A stretch of 64,000 bases of DNA, taken from the NCBI GenBank assembly GCA_010093485.1, contig MU001503.1:889132-953131 (forward strand). Direction: 5' to 3'. The translations under genes and the position numbers were made by a program. A model generated the notes under the pieces. That model was given only the letters and a program-made list of their open reading frames with translations, did not search any database and was not told the DNA's origin. This DNA is from Karstenula rhodostoma CBS 690.94. Lineage: Eukaryota; Ascomycota; Dothideomycetes; Pleosporales; Didymosphaeriaceae. Of this stretch, positions 1 through 11,500 are shown in pieces (position 1 is the stretch's first letter; every line of letters starts with the position of its first letter).

Positions 1-1682
1 GAAGATTGGCGAGCAGGAATTGACAGGCTTGAGCGGCTGGGTGGAAGAGGTTTTGGAGGCTATCAAACCAGGCTCGCGCAAGCAAGGTGGTCCGAAACTG
101 CCAAAGGTTGGCGCGAACTCCGTCGAGACGGGACCGGAGACTGAGGATGAGATCAAAAAGAATGAAAAGGCAGCTGAAGCCGCAAAAGAATCCACTTCTG
201 CAGCTCCTTCAAAGACGAGCGAGCCAGCCAAGGTGGTCAAACCTACGCCTGCGAAGCCTACGTCGACCCCGAACTCCTCTGGTATCTCGGTGCCCCTCGA
301 CAAGGAGAAATTCCAGGAGCTCGTCACAACTACAACTGATCCCTGGTTCATCAAGTTCTATGCGCCTTGGTGTCATCATTGCCAGGCTATGGCCCCGAAC
401 TGGCAGCAGATGGCCCGCGAGATGCAGGGCAAGCTCAACGTTGGAGAGGTTGACTGCGAGGCGAATAACAGACTTTGCAAGGATGTCGGCGTCAAGGGGT
501 ACCCTACCGTTCTCTTCTTCCGCGGAAGCGAGCGTACCGAGTACAACGGCATGCGTGGACTAGGTGATTTCATTGACTATGCAAACAAGGCTGTTGCGGT
601 GGGTGAGGGTATCCGAGACGTAGATCTCGCACAGTTCAAGGAGATGGAAGAGACCGAAGAAGTCATTTTCGTGTACTTTTACGACCACGCAACGACCACG
701 GAAGATTTCCAAGCGCTTGATCAGCTCCCTCTCAGCTTGGTTGGTAAGGCAAAAATTGTCAAGACGAATGACAAGGCTCTATTCGACCGCTTCAAGATCT
801 CTACCTGGCCGCGCATGATGGTATCTAGGGACGGAAAGCCGACATACTACGGCCCTCGTACGCCCAAGGAGATGCGCGACACGCAGAAGATGCTGTCCTG
901 GATGAAGTCAGTCTGGATCCCAATCGTCCCAGAACTCAAGGGCGAAAACGCTCGTGAAATCATGGATGGAAAGATGGTCGTACTTGCGATACTCGACCGA
1001 GAGAACAAGGCTGAGTTCGAGGTTGCTAAGCGCGAGCTCAAGAACGCCGCTCTTGAATGGATCGACAAGGAGGACCAAATGTACCAGCTTGAACGCCAAG
1101 AGCTCCGAGACGCGAAGCAGCTGCGTATCGAAGAAGCTGAAGATAAAGGAGATCAGCGAGCTCTTCGCGATGCCAAGGGTACCCGCATCGACATGAATGA
1201 CATCAAGCGCAAGCAGGTGGGTTTTGCGTGGGTGGATGGCGTCTTCTGGGAGCGCTGGATTCGCACGACCTTCGGCATTGATGTGAAAGATGGTGAGCGG
1301 GTCGTGATCAATGACGAAGACGTAAGCCAACCTCCGAGAACATTCCCCGTTCTTTGACTAACTCGGTTTCTAGAACAACCGTTACTGGGACGTCAACATC
1401 AACGGCGAGCTCATCCGACCCAGCCGCTCCTCCATCCTAGACACCGTGAAGGAAGTAACTAAGAACCCACCCTCTATCAGCCCCAAGTCCACCTCTGGGA
1501 CTTTCATGTCCTTCTTCCACTCCATCCGCAACTTTGGTTTCGACCATCCCATCTTTGCGCTCGGCCTGGCCGTTGTCGGCATCGCTGCCTCGTATCTTGC
1601 CAAGAGGCGGCGGAGAACAGGCGCGTACTTTCAATTCGGGGAGAAGGACGGGCTACTGGGTGGTCTGGGCAAGAATGACTAG
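1..1682 (+). CDS. Thioredoxin-domain ER membrane protein (PDI/TMX-like), 5' partial
   Basis: Partial gene running in from the left edge: the frame is open to base 2, and the first apparent start (TTG at 20) is internal. Exons are <1..1321 and 1374..1682; the 52-bp intron (GTAAGC...TAG, with a CTAAC branch site) joins in phase 0. A thioredoxin fold carries a CHHC active site at about 371-382 in an APWCHHC context. It is followed by a second thioredoxin-like region without a CxxC and a long charged helical stretch. Near the C-terminus is one hydrophobic segment (about 1545-1605) followed by a KRRRR stop-transfer cluster. This is the layout of fungal membrane-anchored protein disulfide isomerases, which reduce or isomerise disulfides in the ER lumen. 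The low-complexity Lys/Ala/Pro/Ser linker before the domain suggests another domain upstream, outside the window. Confidence 0.85.
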
Positions 1683-2634
1683 AGATCGGATGTGTGTAAA
1701 AGATGGTGTATATTGGGGTGTTGGGTTACAGTGGGTGCTTGTATGATACGTTTTGGCATTTTCCATTGTACTTGGCGTGGCGTAAAGGCGTTGGCTGCCG
1801 GGGATTGGGCTTGGACTGGGTTCTTGGAGAGACATAGAGGAGAGAGGAGAGTATGTGTAGGATGTAGGTTATGAGAGTGATATCAGTATGCGTCTGAGGA
1901 TGCGGACCAGTGTGGCCTTGCTTTTGAATTCGTACAGCTAATATGGTGGATATTTAAGTGATTATTTCTCGAGTGCTTGATAATGCCGAACCACACTAGA
2001 GACGGCTTCATTTACCTGATGGTGTATAGACAAGACTACCGCCAGTTTAGACAATGTCCGTACAGCGAGTTGTGAAAGCTTTCAAGATATCAGATCTTTC
2101 ATAAGCTGGTTATTCCTGGGGGACGTCGGATTTGATAAGTCTCTAAAGCCGAAAGAAGACGATGCTTCGCTGACTTGCACATACGCGTAAGAGCGAGCCT
2201 CGCCTTGCAGCATAGTAATGCATGAAAGGATAACATGACGATCCAACGTTGTCAGCACAGTGCCAACTAGGCTGCAGATAGGCAACATGCCCCTGCTACG
2301 TCATGTTACACAGCACAATACATAGGCATCAAAACGGCTATCGTCATGCAACGGCGTTATTGCGGGGCTTGCTGCCTGTGCGCGAATCCTTGGTACCGCT
2401 GTGCATGACTAATGGAACCGAACCGCGCCTTCCGCGTTCCAAGGTTAAACGTATCTCCTCACATCAACTCCGATACATCACCTCATCTATCATTCGTTAT
2501 CCGATAACACCCAGGAGCCTCCAACCATGCAATGGATATCCACCAGTAACCCCGAAAACGCCAAAACTACAAACAAAGAATAATGCACATGCAACTCTAG
2601 ATAAAGAGAAGAAGCGTACAATAGGTGTTGGTTA
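1683..2634. other. Intergenic, 3' flank of two convergent genes
   Basis: No convincing coding frame. The open frame at about 2303-2734 on the plus strand has no recognisable features and overlaps the 3' end of the minus-strand gene. I see no repeat or RNA gene. Confidence 0.5.
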
Positions 2635-4269
2635 TCACTTGTTCTCGCCCTGGAGCTGGTCAACATCTATGCGGCTACACATCAGGATGAGGTACTCACC
2701 AACGCTAAGTCAATCGTCTCTCGAAGTGCCATAAGTTGCAATGAGGTGAACCTCTTCTGCAGAGTCTCCACACTATCGGTGTGATCGATTTGCCGGGTCT
2801 CAACACTATCGATGGTATCGATCCCGCATGAGTATCCACTTTCTGAAGCTTGGGAGCTAACTCCTGTTTGCGGGTATGTGGAGGAGCGCCCTTGCAACGA
2901 GACCGTTATTGAACTTCCTACCGCAATGATACTGTCGATTTCGGCATTACTGTTGGTAACGTAATCAAGAGGAAGGTTGCAAGCGTCGTTAACGTCTGCA
3001 GTAACATCGAAGTCTCTTGGTTCGATAACCGCACCGGTGTTCGCCTCGTCATGTTGTGCGCCTATAGCCGCAAGGTCGTTCAATCCCGTGGCGACCACGG
3101 CGTCGGGGGGTGATGTGTTCGAATCATTGGGGGTGGAGAGGCTAAGTCTTGACTCTTTCCTGGCGTCAGTCACAAGCTCAGTCGTTGGACTGTTCGATTT
3201 GTGTAAAGCTGGCGTAGGACTGACGGCAATCAACAGACTATCATCGATACGTATTGCAGGCACTTCTCCTTTGGGACGTGACGTGTTTGGACCTTTCTCA
3301 GTCAACGCAGGAGAGCTTTCCATCGGCCAGGCTGCGTCTGATGCGTCCTTGGAATCGTATAAAGTCGAAGAATGCTGGCTATACCCTGGATACTCGAAGT
3401 CTTGTGGCTGGTTCAGGTATGACGGATGGTACGGGGGTGTGGAGGGTTGGGGAAGTAAGTAGTAACCCCCGGGTAATGGGACCCAGTTCCAACCATCCCA
3501 CCGGTAAAGCAATGGGAGCCAACACTGACGCAGAGGGCCATTGGCCATATCCCAAAGACTTTGTGTCTCCCAATGGCTCGGTTTGGATCCTAAAGAGTTT
3601 CCAGTCTCAGGAACATCGTCCGCTTTGTTCGTGAACGACTGCCCGTGTGGATTTCTCTCCTGCTTTTCTTCCTCTTCCTTGTTTCTCTTCTTCTCCTTTC
3701 GCATGGCTCGCGACTCTTGGATCTTTTTGTGGGTGAACGTCGCCTTTCGTCGTTCTTTGGAGCTAAGCTTCGAGGCCTTTGGACTGCCCACGGGGATGTC
3801 GGGTGCTATTTGGGACGTGTACGCCGATTCTTGAGTCGAGCCATACTCTGCTAAGGTTATTGAGACGTCCAGGGTCATGGCCGAGCAACAACTTACCCAA
3901 TGGCTGTACCTCTCTCTGGGCACCTTGAGCAACACGCGTCCGACTTGGGATATGCGCAGCTGTATTCGCACCGGGACTACCAGTGGCGCTATTCCTGTAC
4001 CCATATGTACGAGACCCTGGCGCAACTGCCGCGAGACTGAAGGCCCCGACCACAGCGCCCTCCGTGGTGTAGCAGTCCCTTGACTGCGCCAAAGGCGCTC
4101 GGCTAATCTGATCTTTGGATGCGATCGCTGCGGCGCCAGCCGTAGGTATAGCAGTGGTCAAATGTGGCCCATCTTTCGCGGCATCGAGAGGAAGCTTGTG
4201 TTGCGAACTGTGCTGCGGGGGTGTCGTCCGCGACTCGTTTCCGGACTCGTTACCCCGGCGAGGTGCCAT
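2635..4269 (-). CDS. Hypothetical low-complexity protein
   Basis: No family recognised. It starts at the ATG read from 4269 (MAPRRGNESGNES...). Exon 1 runs to a GTAAGT donor at about 3891 (intron ends TTAG near 3847) and exon 2 continues in phase. The protein is rich in Ser, Pro, Thr and Ala, with a charged helical stretch (RKEKKRNKEEEEKQER) in the middle followed by a Trp/Tyr/Pro/Gly-rich segment (WDGWNWVPLPGGYYLLPQP), and looks mostly disordered. The 3' end is uncertain. Read straight through, it stops at 2682. A GTGAGT donor just before that stop and a CAG acceptor 44 nt on would give a short last exon (LQGENK) ending at 2635, which I slightly prefer. Nuclear or cytoplasmic; no signal peptide or membrane segment. 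Confidence 0.6.
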
Positions 4270-4896
4270 CTGGCGTGCGGTGGCGGTGGGTCGAATCTAT
4301 TTCGCGACTGTATTAGCGGCAAGGTCGGCGGATGTGCGCGTGTGTATTCCACCGCGGGCAGGTGCTTCATGGTTCCTGCACAACCCGGAGCTTGCAAGAA
4401 GGAGCAACGACATTCGAGATCATACCTGGATTGAGAAACGTCACTCCTTGAAAGGTCCCGACATGCTCTGGGGCTCCTTTCTCCTTTCTGCGTCGGTTGT
4501 TTTGGACTATGTTCCGTCCGTTGTGTCGGTTGTAGACCTACAGCACCAGCATGCAAATGACGCTTGTGAGTTCACCGACGGCACCCCTGTCAAGCAGCAC
4601 GCATTCGGAAGGACTGCGCCCCCTAGGAACACCACCACCCCACCAGACAACATCGCCGCAGGTTGCAGAAGGGCAGAGAGCAGATGCATTTTAGACGTCG
4701 AAATATGGGTTGCAACGCGCACATGTCATGTCACTACGCATTTTGGAGCAGCTGCTTGAGGCTTCCCAGGTTCTGCAACATCCCTCTCGCCTGCTCCCTG
4801 TGCAGATTTCAAGTGCCGAGCGTCACACCAGATTATGGTCGTTTTGTTTCTCGATTGCGGCTCGACGTCCATTACATTGGGTCTGCTACAAAAATC
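4270..4896. other. Intergenic, upstream of the low-complexity gene
   Basis: Open frames on both strands lack domain features and conflict with one another. I read this as the 5' leader/promoter of the gene ending at 4269 and the 3' flank of the membrane-protein gene at 4897. Confidence 0.45.
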
Positions 4897-5484
4897 TCAT
4901 GCTACCGTCTCCAGCTTCTCCCGGGACATGTCCCGACGTAACGTAGCCTGGCACGCAAGAGCACATACCAGTCCTATGTCCACGGCGAAAGGCATGGCAA
5001 CCATCAGTCGTTCGCCCGGGGTAACTTTAAAAGCATTCTTCCAGCTCTCAACAACGATCAACAATATACAGATTGCTACGAGACTCGGTGCAAACCTTGA
5101 CGCTCGACGATATGCAGCCATGCACGAGCAAGCGTAAGCCGTGCTGAAAATCGCAATTCCCCCAAGTTTTGCAGCATCTGTCAGACGCGGCAACCGGCCG
5201 TTGATGAACTGCGATAGAATTAACCAACTAGAGATCTATTTCAGTGTTTTTCTTACCGTCTGTGTCTGCTCTAAAATAGGGTTGACGCTCGCATGTCTTT
5301 CTTGAATGAGGTAGAGTCCACTCATAGCAACGCTGGAGACGAGCATCCCCCCGCAACATATGGTATCCACTGTGTTCCAGCCATAGCTCAATACGCGGTA
5401 GGCATTCCTGTCAGAGTGCATATATACGTCGGCTGCGACTCTAGACTGCTTCTCCGTGGCCCTGGCTTGGCTGACCTTCGACAT
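4897..5484 (-). CDS. Small four-helix membrane protein, unknown function
   Basis: Two exons, complement(4897..5208, 5257..5484), separated by a 48-bp intron (GTAAGA...CAG) in phase 0. The product has about four hydrophobic segments: one in exon 1 (around TICCGGMLVSSVAMSGLYL) and three in exon 2 (around GGIAIFSTAYACSCM, SLVAICILLIVV and MVAMPFAVDIGLVCALAC), then a short basic tail. The frame stays open upstream of the chosen ATG (SPLEYDNRFD before it) as far as a possible AAG acceptor, so one or more short 5' exons may lie within 5485-5700. I could not join them in frame. No family recognised. The last helix resembles that of the divergent gene at 6526 (both carry an AVDxGL motif), so the two may be distant paralogues. 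Confidence 0.65.
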
Positions 5485-6525
5485 GTCAAATCGGTTGTCG
5501 TACTCCAGAGGACTATCTTGAGGATATCAGAACAGTATAAAAACAAGAAAAGATAGTTTTGGTAATGCACCGTACGCGAGCACCAGTCTTATGTTGAAAT
5601 GTTGACGAGGTGGCTGTGTCGAGCAGCTGAGAACAGAGGAGGCCGCTCACCTGCAGCCTGCTCGGCTGTTGCGACAAGGCAAGATTTCGGTTCATGCGAC
5701 TTTATTCTACCAGAAATGGAACCAGCACCCGCGCAAGACTGGATCGAGGAGAGGCGTAACAAAAATGTACATGCTACACCACCAGGTGGGCTTCACGCAC
5801 CGCAATTCTGCCCTCGACACTGTATTAAAGCGTCACAAACCTTGTTTTCGCGTGGGATGACGACGACGAGGTATTGACGTGGCAAAAGATCTTCCCATCC
5901 AGCTCCACAGCCACACAGCCAAGCACATGTTCAGGGAAGTGTCATGAGCTTTTGTCCGGCGATTGGAGAGCGACCGCGCAATCACCTTAGTCGATTCCAA
6001 TGAAGGCCTGCCTGTCTCCTAGGTTAGGTTAAATATCGAAGAGGACAAGCCACCCTGGTGGCCAGAGCACCTGTTGCATCATAGGAGTGGCGTAGATGCT
6101 TCGGATGGTTCTGGTCGAGTCCACCTGGGCAGCAAACGATCTATTGGGAAGTGCCGTTGACACCGAAACGTACCGGTTCTGTGCTCTTCGCGTCAGTATA
6201 AGCATTGACGCCCCCTTTCCCTGCAGTATTTTCTCTCAACCCCACGCCCTTTCATCCCATCACCCTGCACCTGACCGCGTTCCAGTAGCTCATTCTCTTG
6301 TCCACTCCCACCCTCTGGTGGGCTCCAGGAGACCGCCGGCTGCTGCGGTATCTGGACGTGTTTTCAGCATTCTGTGCGTGTTCTCACGCCTTCCAATTTC
6401 CTCCTCCAGTACGGCAAGCTCTCTCCGTGTGCAACGACAACTGCGCTTGAATTGTGAGCCGCGCACCACACCTATAACTCAGCGCCCCACCAGCTGCGCA
6501 TCGGTGTGGATTTTAACTAACAAGG
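5485..6525. other. Divergent intergenic region between two membrane-protein genes
   Basis: About 1 kb between the starts of the genes at 5484 (-) and 6526 (+). It may include unplaced 5' exons of the minus-strand gene (a frame starting MNRNLALSQQPSRLQ at about 5695 is followed by a GTGAGC donor). The last 300 bases before 6526 are C/T-rich, as expected of a fungal core promoter and leader. Confidence 0.45.
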
Positions 6526-7188
6526 ATGGACCGAGACCCTCCGGATGATCGCCGGATGGCGCGCCGCATGGCGGTGGCTCTACGCATATGCTTCACTATG
6601 ATGCTGGCACTTGGCATAACGGACTTTTTCGGTGGCCTTGCTCTACGTCACCCGGAGGCTCCAATTCGGCAAATTGGCAGGATGCCTCTCTGGAAACTTC
6701 TTCTCATGTACGTTTGACATCTGTACATCCCACTCTGTCTCTTATTGGACTCTAACACATGCTAGCCTGTTCGTAGGTTGGTTTGTGACCTCTTTGGGTT
6801 TCATCGGCGCGACCCTTTACCTTTACAAATTTCGTCCTTTGTAAGTTGATAGCATTACATATACCTGCGAAGTCCTTTCTGACGTGTTGACCGTAGCTGG
6901 ACCCTGGTACATATCGCCGCCGTACTTTTCATGCTGGCTTATTTCACACACTATCTCCACTTCGAGCCATTCGACTTCCACATTTGGGGTCCGATGGCTG
7001 TCGACCTCGGGCTCGCTGTCAGTATAGGCATCAAATCAACCTACTTCAGTGCGGACCGTGGCCTGCTCCGCAGATTCTGGGATCACGTCCACGGATCTGA
7101 AACAGAAGGTGGCGGTGATAATTTGGAGATGGATCATTATCCCGACGGCCGCCGCAGCGACAGCCGTCGTGGGTCCGACTTAGTCTAA
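6526..7188 (+). CDS. Small four-helix membrane protein, unknown function
   Basis: Three exons, 6526..6707, 6766..6840 and 6897..7188 (182 aa), with introns of 58 and 56 bp; both junctions are phase 2 and restore a continuous hydrophobic protein. Four membrane segments: VALRICFTMMLALGITDF, the helix rebuilt across intron 1 (LLILFVGWFVTSLGFIGATL), LVHIAAVLFMLAYF and PMAVDLGLAVSIGI. The C-terminal tail is hydrophilic and rich in Asp, Arg and Ser. The family is unknown to me. The ATG is preceded by a favourable CAAGG context and a pyrimidine-rich leader. Its topology and the AVDxGL motif in the last helix match the neighbour at 4897-5484 on the other strand. Confidence 0.8.
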
Positions 7189-8547
7189 GTCTTCTATGGC
7201 TCCGGCTATCTCTGCGCACCCTGTCTGTTCATCGAAGCTAAATACAGATGGACCAGAGTAACTCCAAGAGCCGCCGAACTTCATCTCACCCTCGTCTTCT
7301 TTTCTTGACGGATGAAGCGCTGCATCGCATTGAAGGCGTCCGCGACGTGCAACATGGGCATTCCCGCACTACTGTACCATCAACCGAAAGGAGAAGTTTT
7401 ATTGCATATACACCTTTGCGCCATTCTTCGGGAGGCGCGACGAGATGGGCTGTGTTGCTTTGTGAGGCGAACTTGTTCACTCGCTGTAACACTGCATAGG
7501 CAATCCCTCATGCGGATGCCTGTGCTTGGGTGCACGTCGCAACATGCGGCCGAAGCATATTGCGATGCTTTTCACTCTGATCATCTCAGTAGCAATGAAC
7601 GTACTCACGGCGGGATTTGAGCTGCCTCGGTTACCCATCTTTGACTATGCATACCCTCTTTCCTGTTCCTACCTTGCTGTGATGTTCAATTCGTCTTCAT
7701 TCTCCAAGCGGAAATAAGTCCCGCTTGGAGAGCATTTCCTCGTCATTGACATTAACCCTTGAGGATCCGGCGTGGACGTATGCTTTCACCCTAGGCCCAC
7801 TTCACGGCGCCGGCGGCCGGATGGTTGTGGGCCGAGCCGGCCGTGAGCCTGAAGCTCGGGCCCGTTGGTCGGCCTTATCGCCTTATCGCAATGCGGGGGG
7901 AGCTCGACATCTCACATCTCGTGGACGCCTTTGGCACAGAGGAGGACGCGCGACACAGTCATAATCACAGAGAATGGGCAAACAGCATCTGGAGCGATGG
8001 AGTATGGAGCCGGGCGCGACACGCCATCCGGAGAGACGGAATACGTGATCAGGTGGTGGGGGTAATGCATGCACCCCGCGAGCGATGATAGGTGCATCGG
8101 CGGCAAGCTTAGCTCCGAGACGGCGATGCGGAGGGAGGGAGGGAGTCGGAGTCGTGTCGTGGACGCTTACACTCTGCTCTCTCATGACCGGCTACCTGTT
8201 GGTGTCTTGAGATGCCAATGATTCTCTTGTGAATGGCTGTGTGACGCCTTTTTTGGTTGAACCTCTGCCGGTGGGACTTCTTTGATGCGCCCTTGAGCTC
8301 ACAAGGAGCCGACAAGACCAAAGCCCGAATTCACCGCGACGGTCCTCGACACGATTTGATACAAGCCCGAACTTCTGCACGAATCCATCAAGTGGTGCCG
8401 GTCTGAGAATCAGGCTTCATATCAATGTAAACATCCGAACGGCCTTCAGCCTTCAACGACCTTTATTGAGCTTTACGACGCCACCCGCGCCCTCCAAGTC
8501 TCGCCTTCAATACACCGCCCGAGTCCTCCCTCTCGACGACCTCCAAA
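7189..8547. other. Intergenic, 1.36 kb
   Basis: Contains a GC-rich stretch with short palindromes (about 7805-7880, GGCCGAGCCGGCC). A 40-50 residue frame near 7547 begins like a signal peptide (MRPKHIAMLFTLIISVAMN), but nothing supports it as a gene. A pyrimidine-rich leader precedes the ATG at 8548. Confidence 0.45.
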
Positions 8548-11500
8548 ATGCTGCGCCGCGACCCTGCGCTGTGGTCTCGCAGCCCCATCCGCCGCTCGAC
8601 CCGGTCCGCCCTCCTCCCCTCACGCTGCTTCTCCAAGACCAGCCTCGCCTCTGCGAGACACAATGACGAGCAAAATAACAACAATGCCAAGAAGCCTGAG
8701 GGTGTGTCAGACCTCGAGTGGTTGCGCCAACGACACTTGCGCCGATGGAGGAAGCGCATCGAGGAGGACCCCTACGGGGCGCTCTTCGGTGCCAGCGAGG
8801 AGATGCTCAAGGGACGCGGACTGGAGAGCTATATTGAGAAGCAGAGGGAGATGCATAGGAAGGGACTTGAATGGGTGCAGAAGGCGTTTCCAAAGTGGAT
8901 GCTAGAGGATATGGGATTGCGTGATGGGGATAAGAGTACGGGAGGGGATAGATATCCGAACAACGTAAAGATAGAGACCCGCGAGGATGGTGGGGCGAAA
9001 GAGCGCGAGAGGGCGTTCCGAAAGCCTTGGTATAAGGATAGGAAGGTTGAAAGAGACACTGGAAACGAAGGGGTGAAGAGTCCATCGGACTCTCGATGGC
9101 CGCGTGAACAGCGCTTGAGCTCGTTCCAGAGTCCTGGAGCCCTTCATGAGGATAGAGTCCAGGGGCTTCGCAAAGACAGGCGACCTCTCGAAGACCCGGT
9201 GGCACAGGAGCAGACCTCTGCAAAGACACTTGACACCGCTAACGCATCAGCTCCCGAGCGAACACCAACGCCCATTCCTGGAAAAAATATGCAGTCGACC
9301 AAAGATGCAACAGCCCGGGAAACCTCCTTCATCGAGGAGTTTCTCGCAGAACGAACATCGGCAGCACCTCCCCATTCTTCTGAACCTGGAAACAATAAAG
9401 ACTGGCGACAGACTGCATTGGAGCGTAGAGCCGCGCGTAGCCCGATCCTAGAACCGAGAAGGAAGACTGATGTTCCCGTCGTTGACGTTACGGCCAAGGA
9501 TAAAGGTCGGAATGGAAACGGTCCTGGGGTCGAACGGGAAGCGCGACCGCCTGTCAAGTCTAACAACGAGCCAGGATCAACTTCAAACAGGGCCGTTATT
9601 GACTTCAATGGCACATCGAGTTCGCGGATGGGCAGGAAAGAGGTGGAGGAGTTTGAGAGTAGAGTGGAAGAGACTAGTGATAGCGCGAAGCAACAGGAGA
9701 GCCTAGACAATGTGCCAGAGACATCAACGGAGTCCGGATGCATGCATAGATCTAGGTTCTCCCCGTATCCATGGATCAAGACAGACGACTGGGTGCTACC
9801 ACCCAGCAAGAATGCCGCGGAGGAACTCGACGAGTATGCGGATGTTAAGCTTTCCAGCTTGAACACTGACGACATTCGATTTAGTCATACTGGCCCTGGC
9901 ACATCTTCCAACCCTCGAAAGTCGACATCAGACGTTCTCAAGCAATTGCCAGAGGATGATCTAGACTTCCTGACTGCCGACGACGTGCGTGCTTCGATGG
10001 GTCGCACAAAAGGCAATCGCGAGGACAACAAGGCTGCTGTCAGGCAGAAGCTTGAGGAAGAGTATGGCAAGGATACCCCAGAGATTGATCCTTTGCTTGA
10101 AGCACAGGTCGTGAATGGCCAGTATGTGCGGCGGAAGACGAGCGAGATGACTCTGGCCCAAGAACAGACGAAATCCACTGAGAGTGGGACAAACACGATC
10201 GTATCGGAACAGAAGATCGAGAATACCACTTCGAAACCAGTATCTGTTCTCGAGACAAGTCTCGATTTCATGTCTAGATGGTTACACAACGGTGGTAACG
10301 TACTTGCGCAGCACTTCTGGCAGGATCCGGTGCAGCTCGTAGCAGGCCAACTCTCGGGTGCTGAAGAACAGTTCCTGAAGGGTATTGGCGTCGGGGTTCT
10401 GAAGGGTCGTCGCGCGTTCGCAAGCATCAAAGATGAGCTCGTCGAAGACATCCCCGCGGCTAAGGAGCTGGTAGATCGCCTGAACAGAGACGACATCAAA
10501 GCTTCTGCTGGGGCAGTGAGGCTTTATCGGGATCTTCCATCCGCGTTGAAAGACACATCGGATGCGGATGCCTCGAAAGCTGCGGCACACAAACGCATCC
10601 GAAAGTTAAGGCAGGAACTATTAGACACTGATAAGCAGTACAAGAAGGCTTGTGAAGCTGTCGACGGCATGAAGAATGCTACGAAGCCTTCATTCCTTCA
10701 GCGAAAGCGTCTGAGATACGCTTCCGAAGTTCTTCGTAAGAACGCTAAGCTCACGCGAATGGCCATCTTTGGGCTGCAAGGGCGTATCGAGGTTGAGGCC
10801 GGAAGTTCTAGCGGACTCGTAGCTCGCGAATTGCTGCACAGGCTTCTGACACTGCAAGATACACAACTTGCGCTTTCGAGGTTGGTGTCGAGAGCAATAC
10901 AAGTCCTGGGTATCAATCTAGAGGCGGAAGAAGAGGTGTCAACGAAGAGCGACGAGTCGACTGTCGACCTCTCGGATCCTTCAATTGTTGAAGCTCTCGC
11001 ATCTGCTGCCGCCAAAGACACCCCTGCGAGGCAGACCATGGACGCCGCCGCCGCCAATGCGAAATTGGAAGACGAAGTCAGCAAGCAGAAAGCTGCAATG
11101 CGCGGTCTGTCGGACGACGGCTACAAACACCCGCCAAAACCTTTTGTCAGAAAATCCTTCGATGGCCCAAATCCGCTAGCACACAGCCTGTTCCGGCCAT
11201 TTGGCTTGCAACTGGATAGCCTAGGCAAAGATGCGGATGCCGCGCAAAACGACGTAGTTAGTGCAGCCGAGAAAGAGAAGGGTGACAGGCTGTTAGTGAA
11301 AGAGGTCAAGAAAGCATATGAGGACACCTACGGGGCGATCACCGTGGATCACTGGCAGGTCCCGCCTGCGGAGACGCCGCCACCCACCATCGAGGGAGTC
11401 GCAGAGGTGCCCGACACCGAGACAGTCAAACGACAACCATCGATACAGATGCTGAAGGAAGACGAGGTCTCACCTACTATTACTGGTGAAGCTTTGGCGA

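Noticed and set aside
2303..2734. 143-codon open frame on the plus strand
   Set aside because: Overlaps the 3' end of the better-supported minus-strand gene and has no features.
6096..6548. 150-codon open frame before the membrane-protein gene
   Set aside because: Composition is that of a C/T-rich leader; it overlaps the supported start at 6526 in another frame.
7526..7717. Small secreted peptide gene
   Set aside because: Only a signal-peptide-like stretch; no splice signals, cysteine pattern or start context in support.
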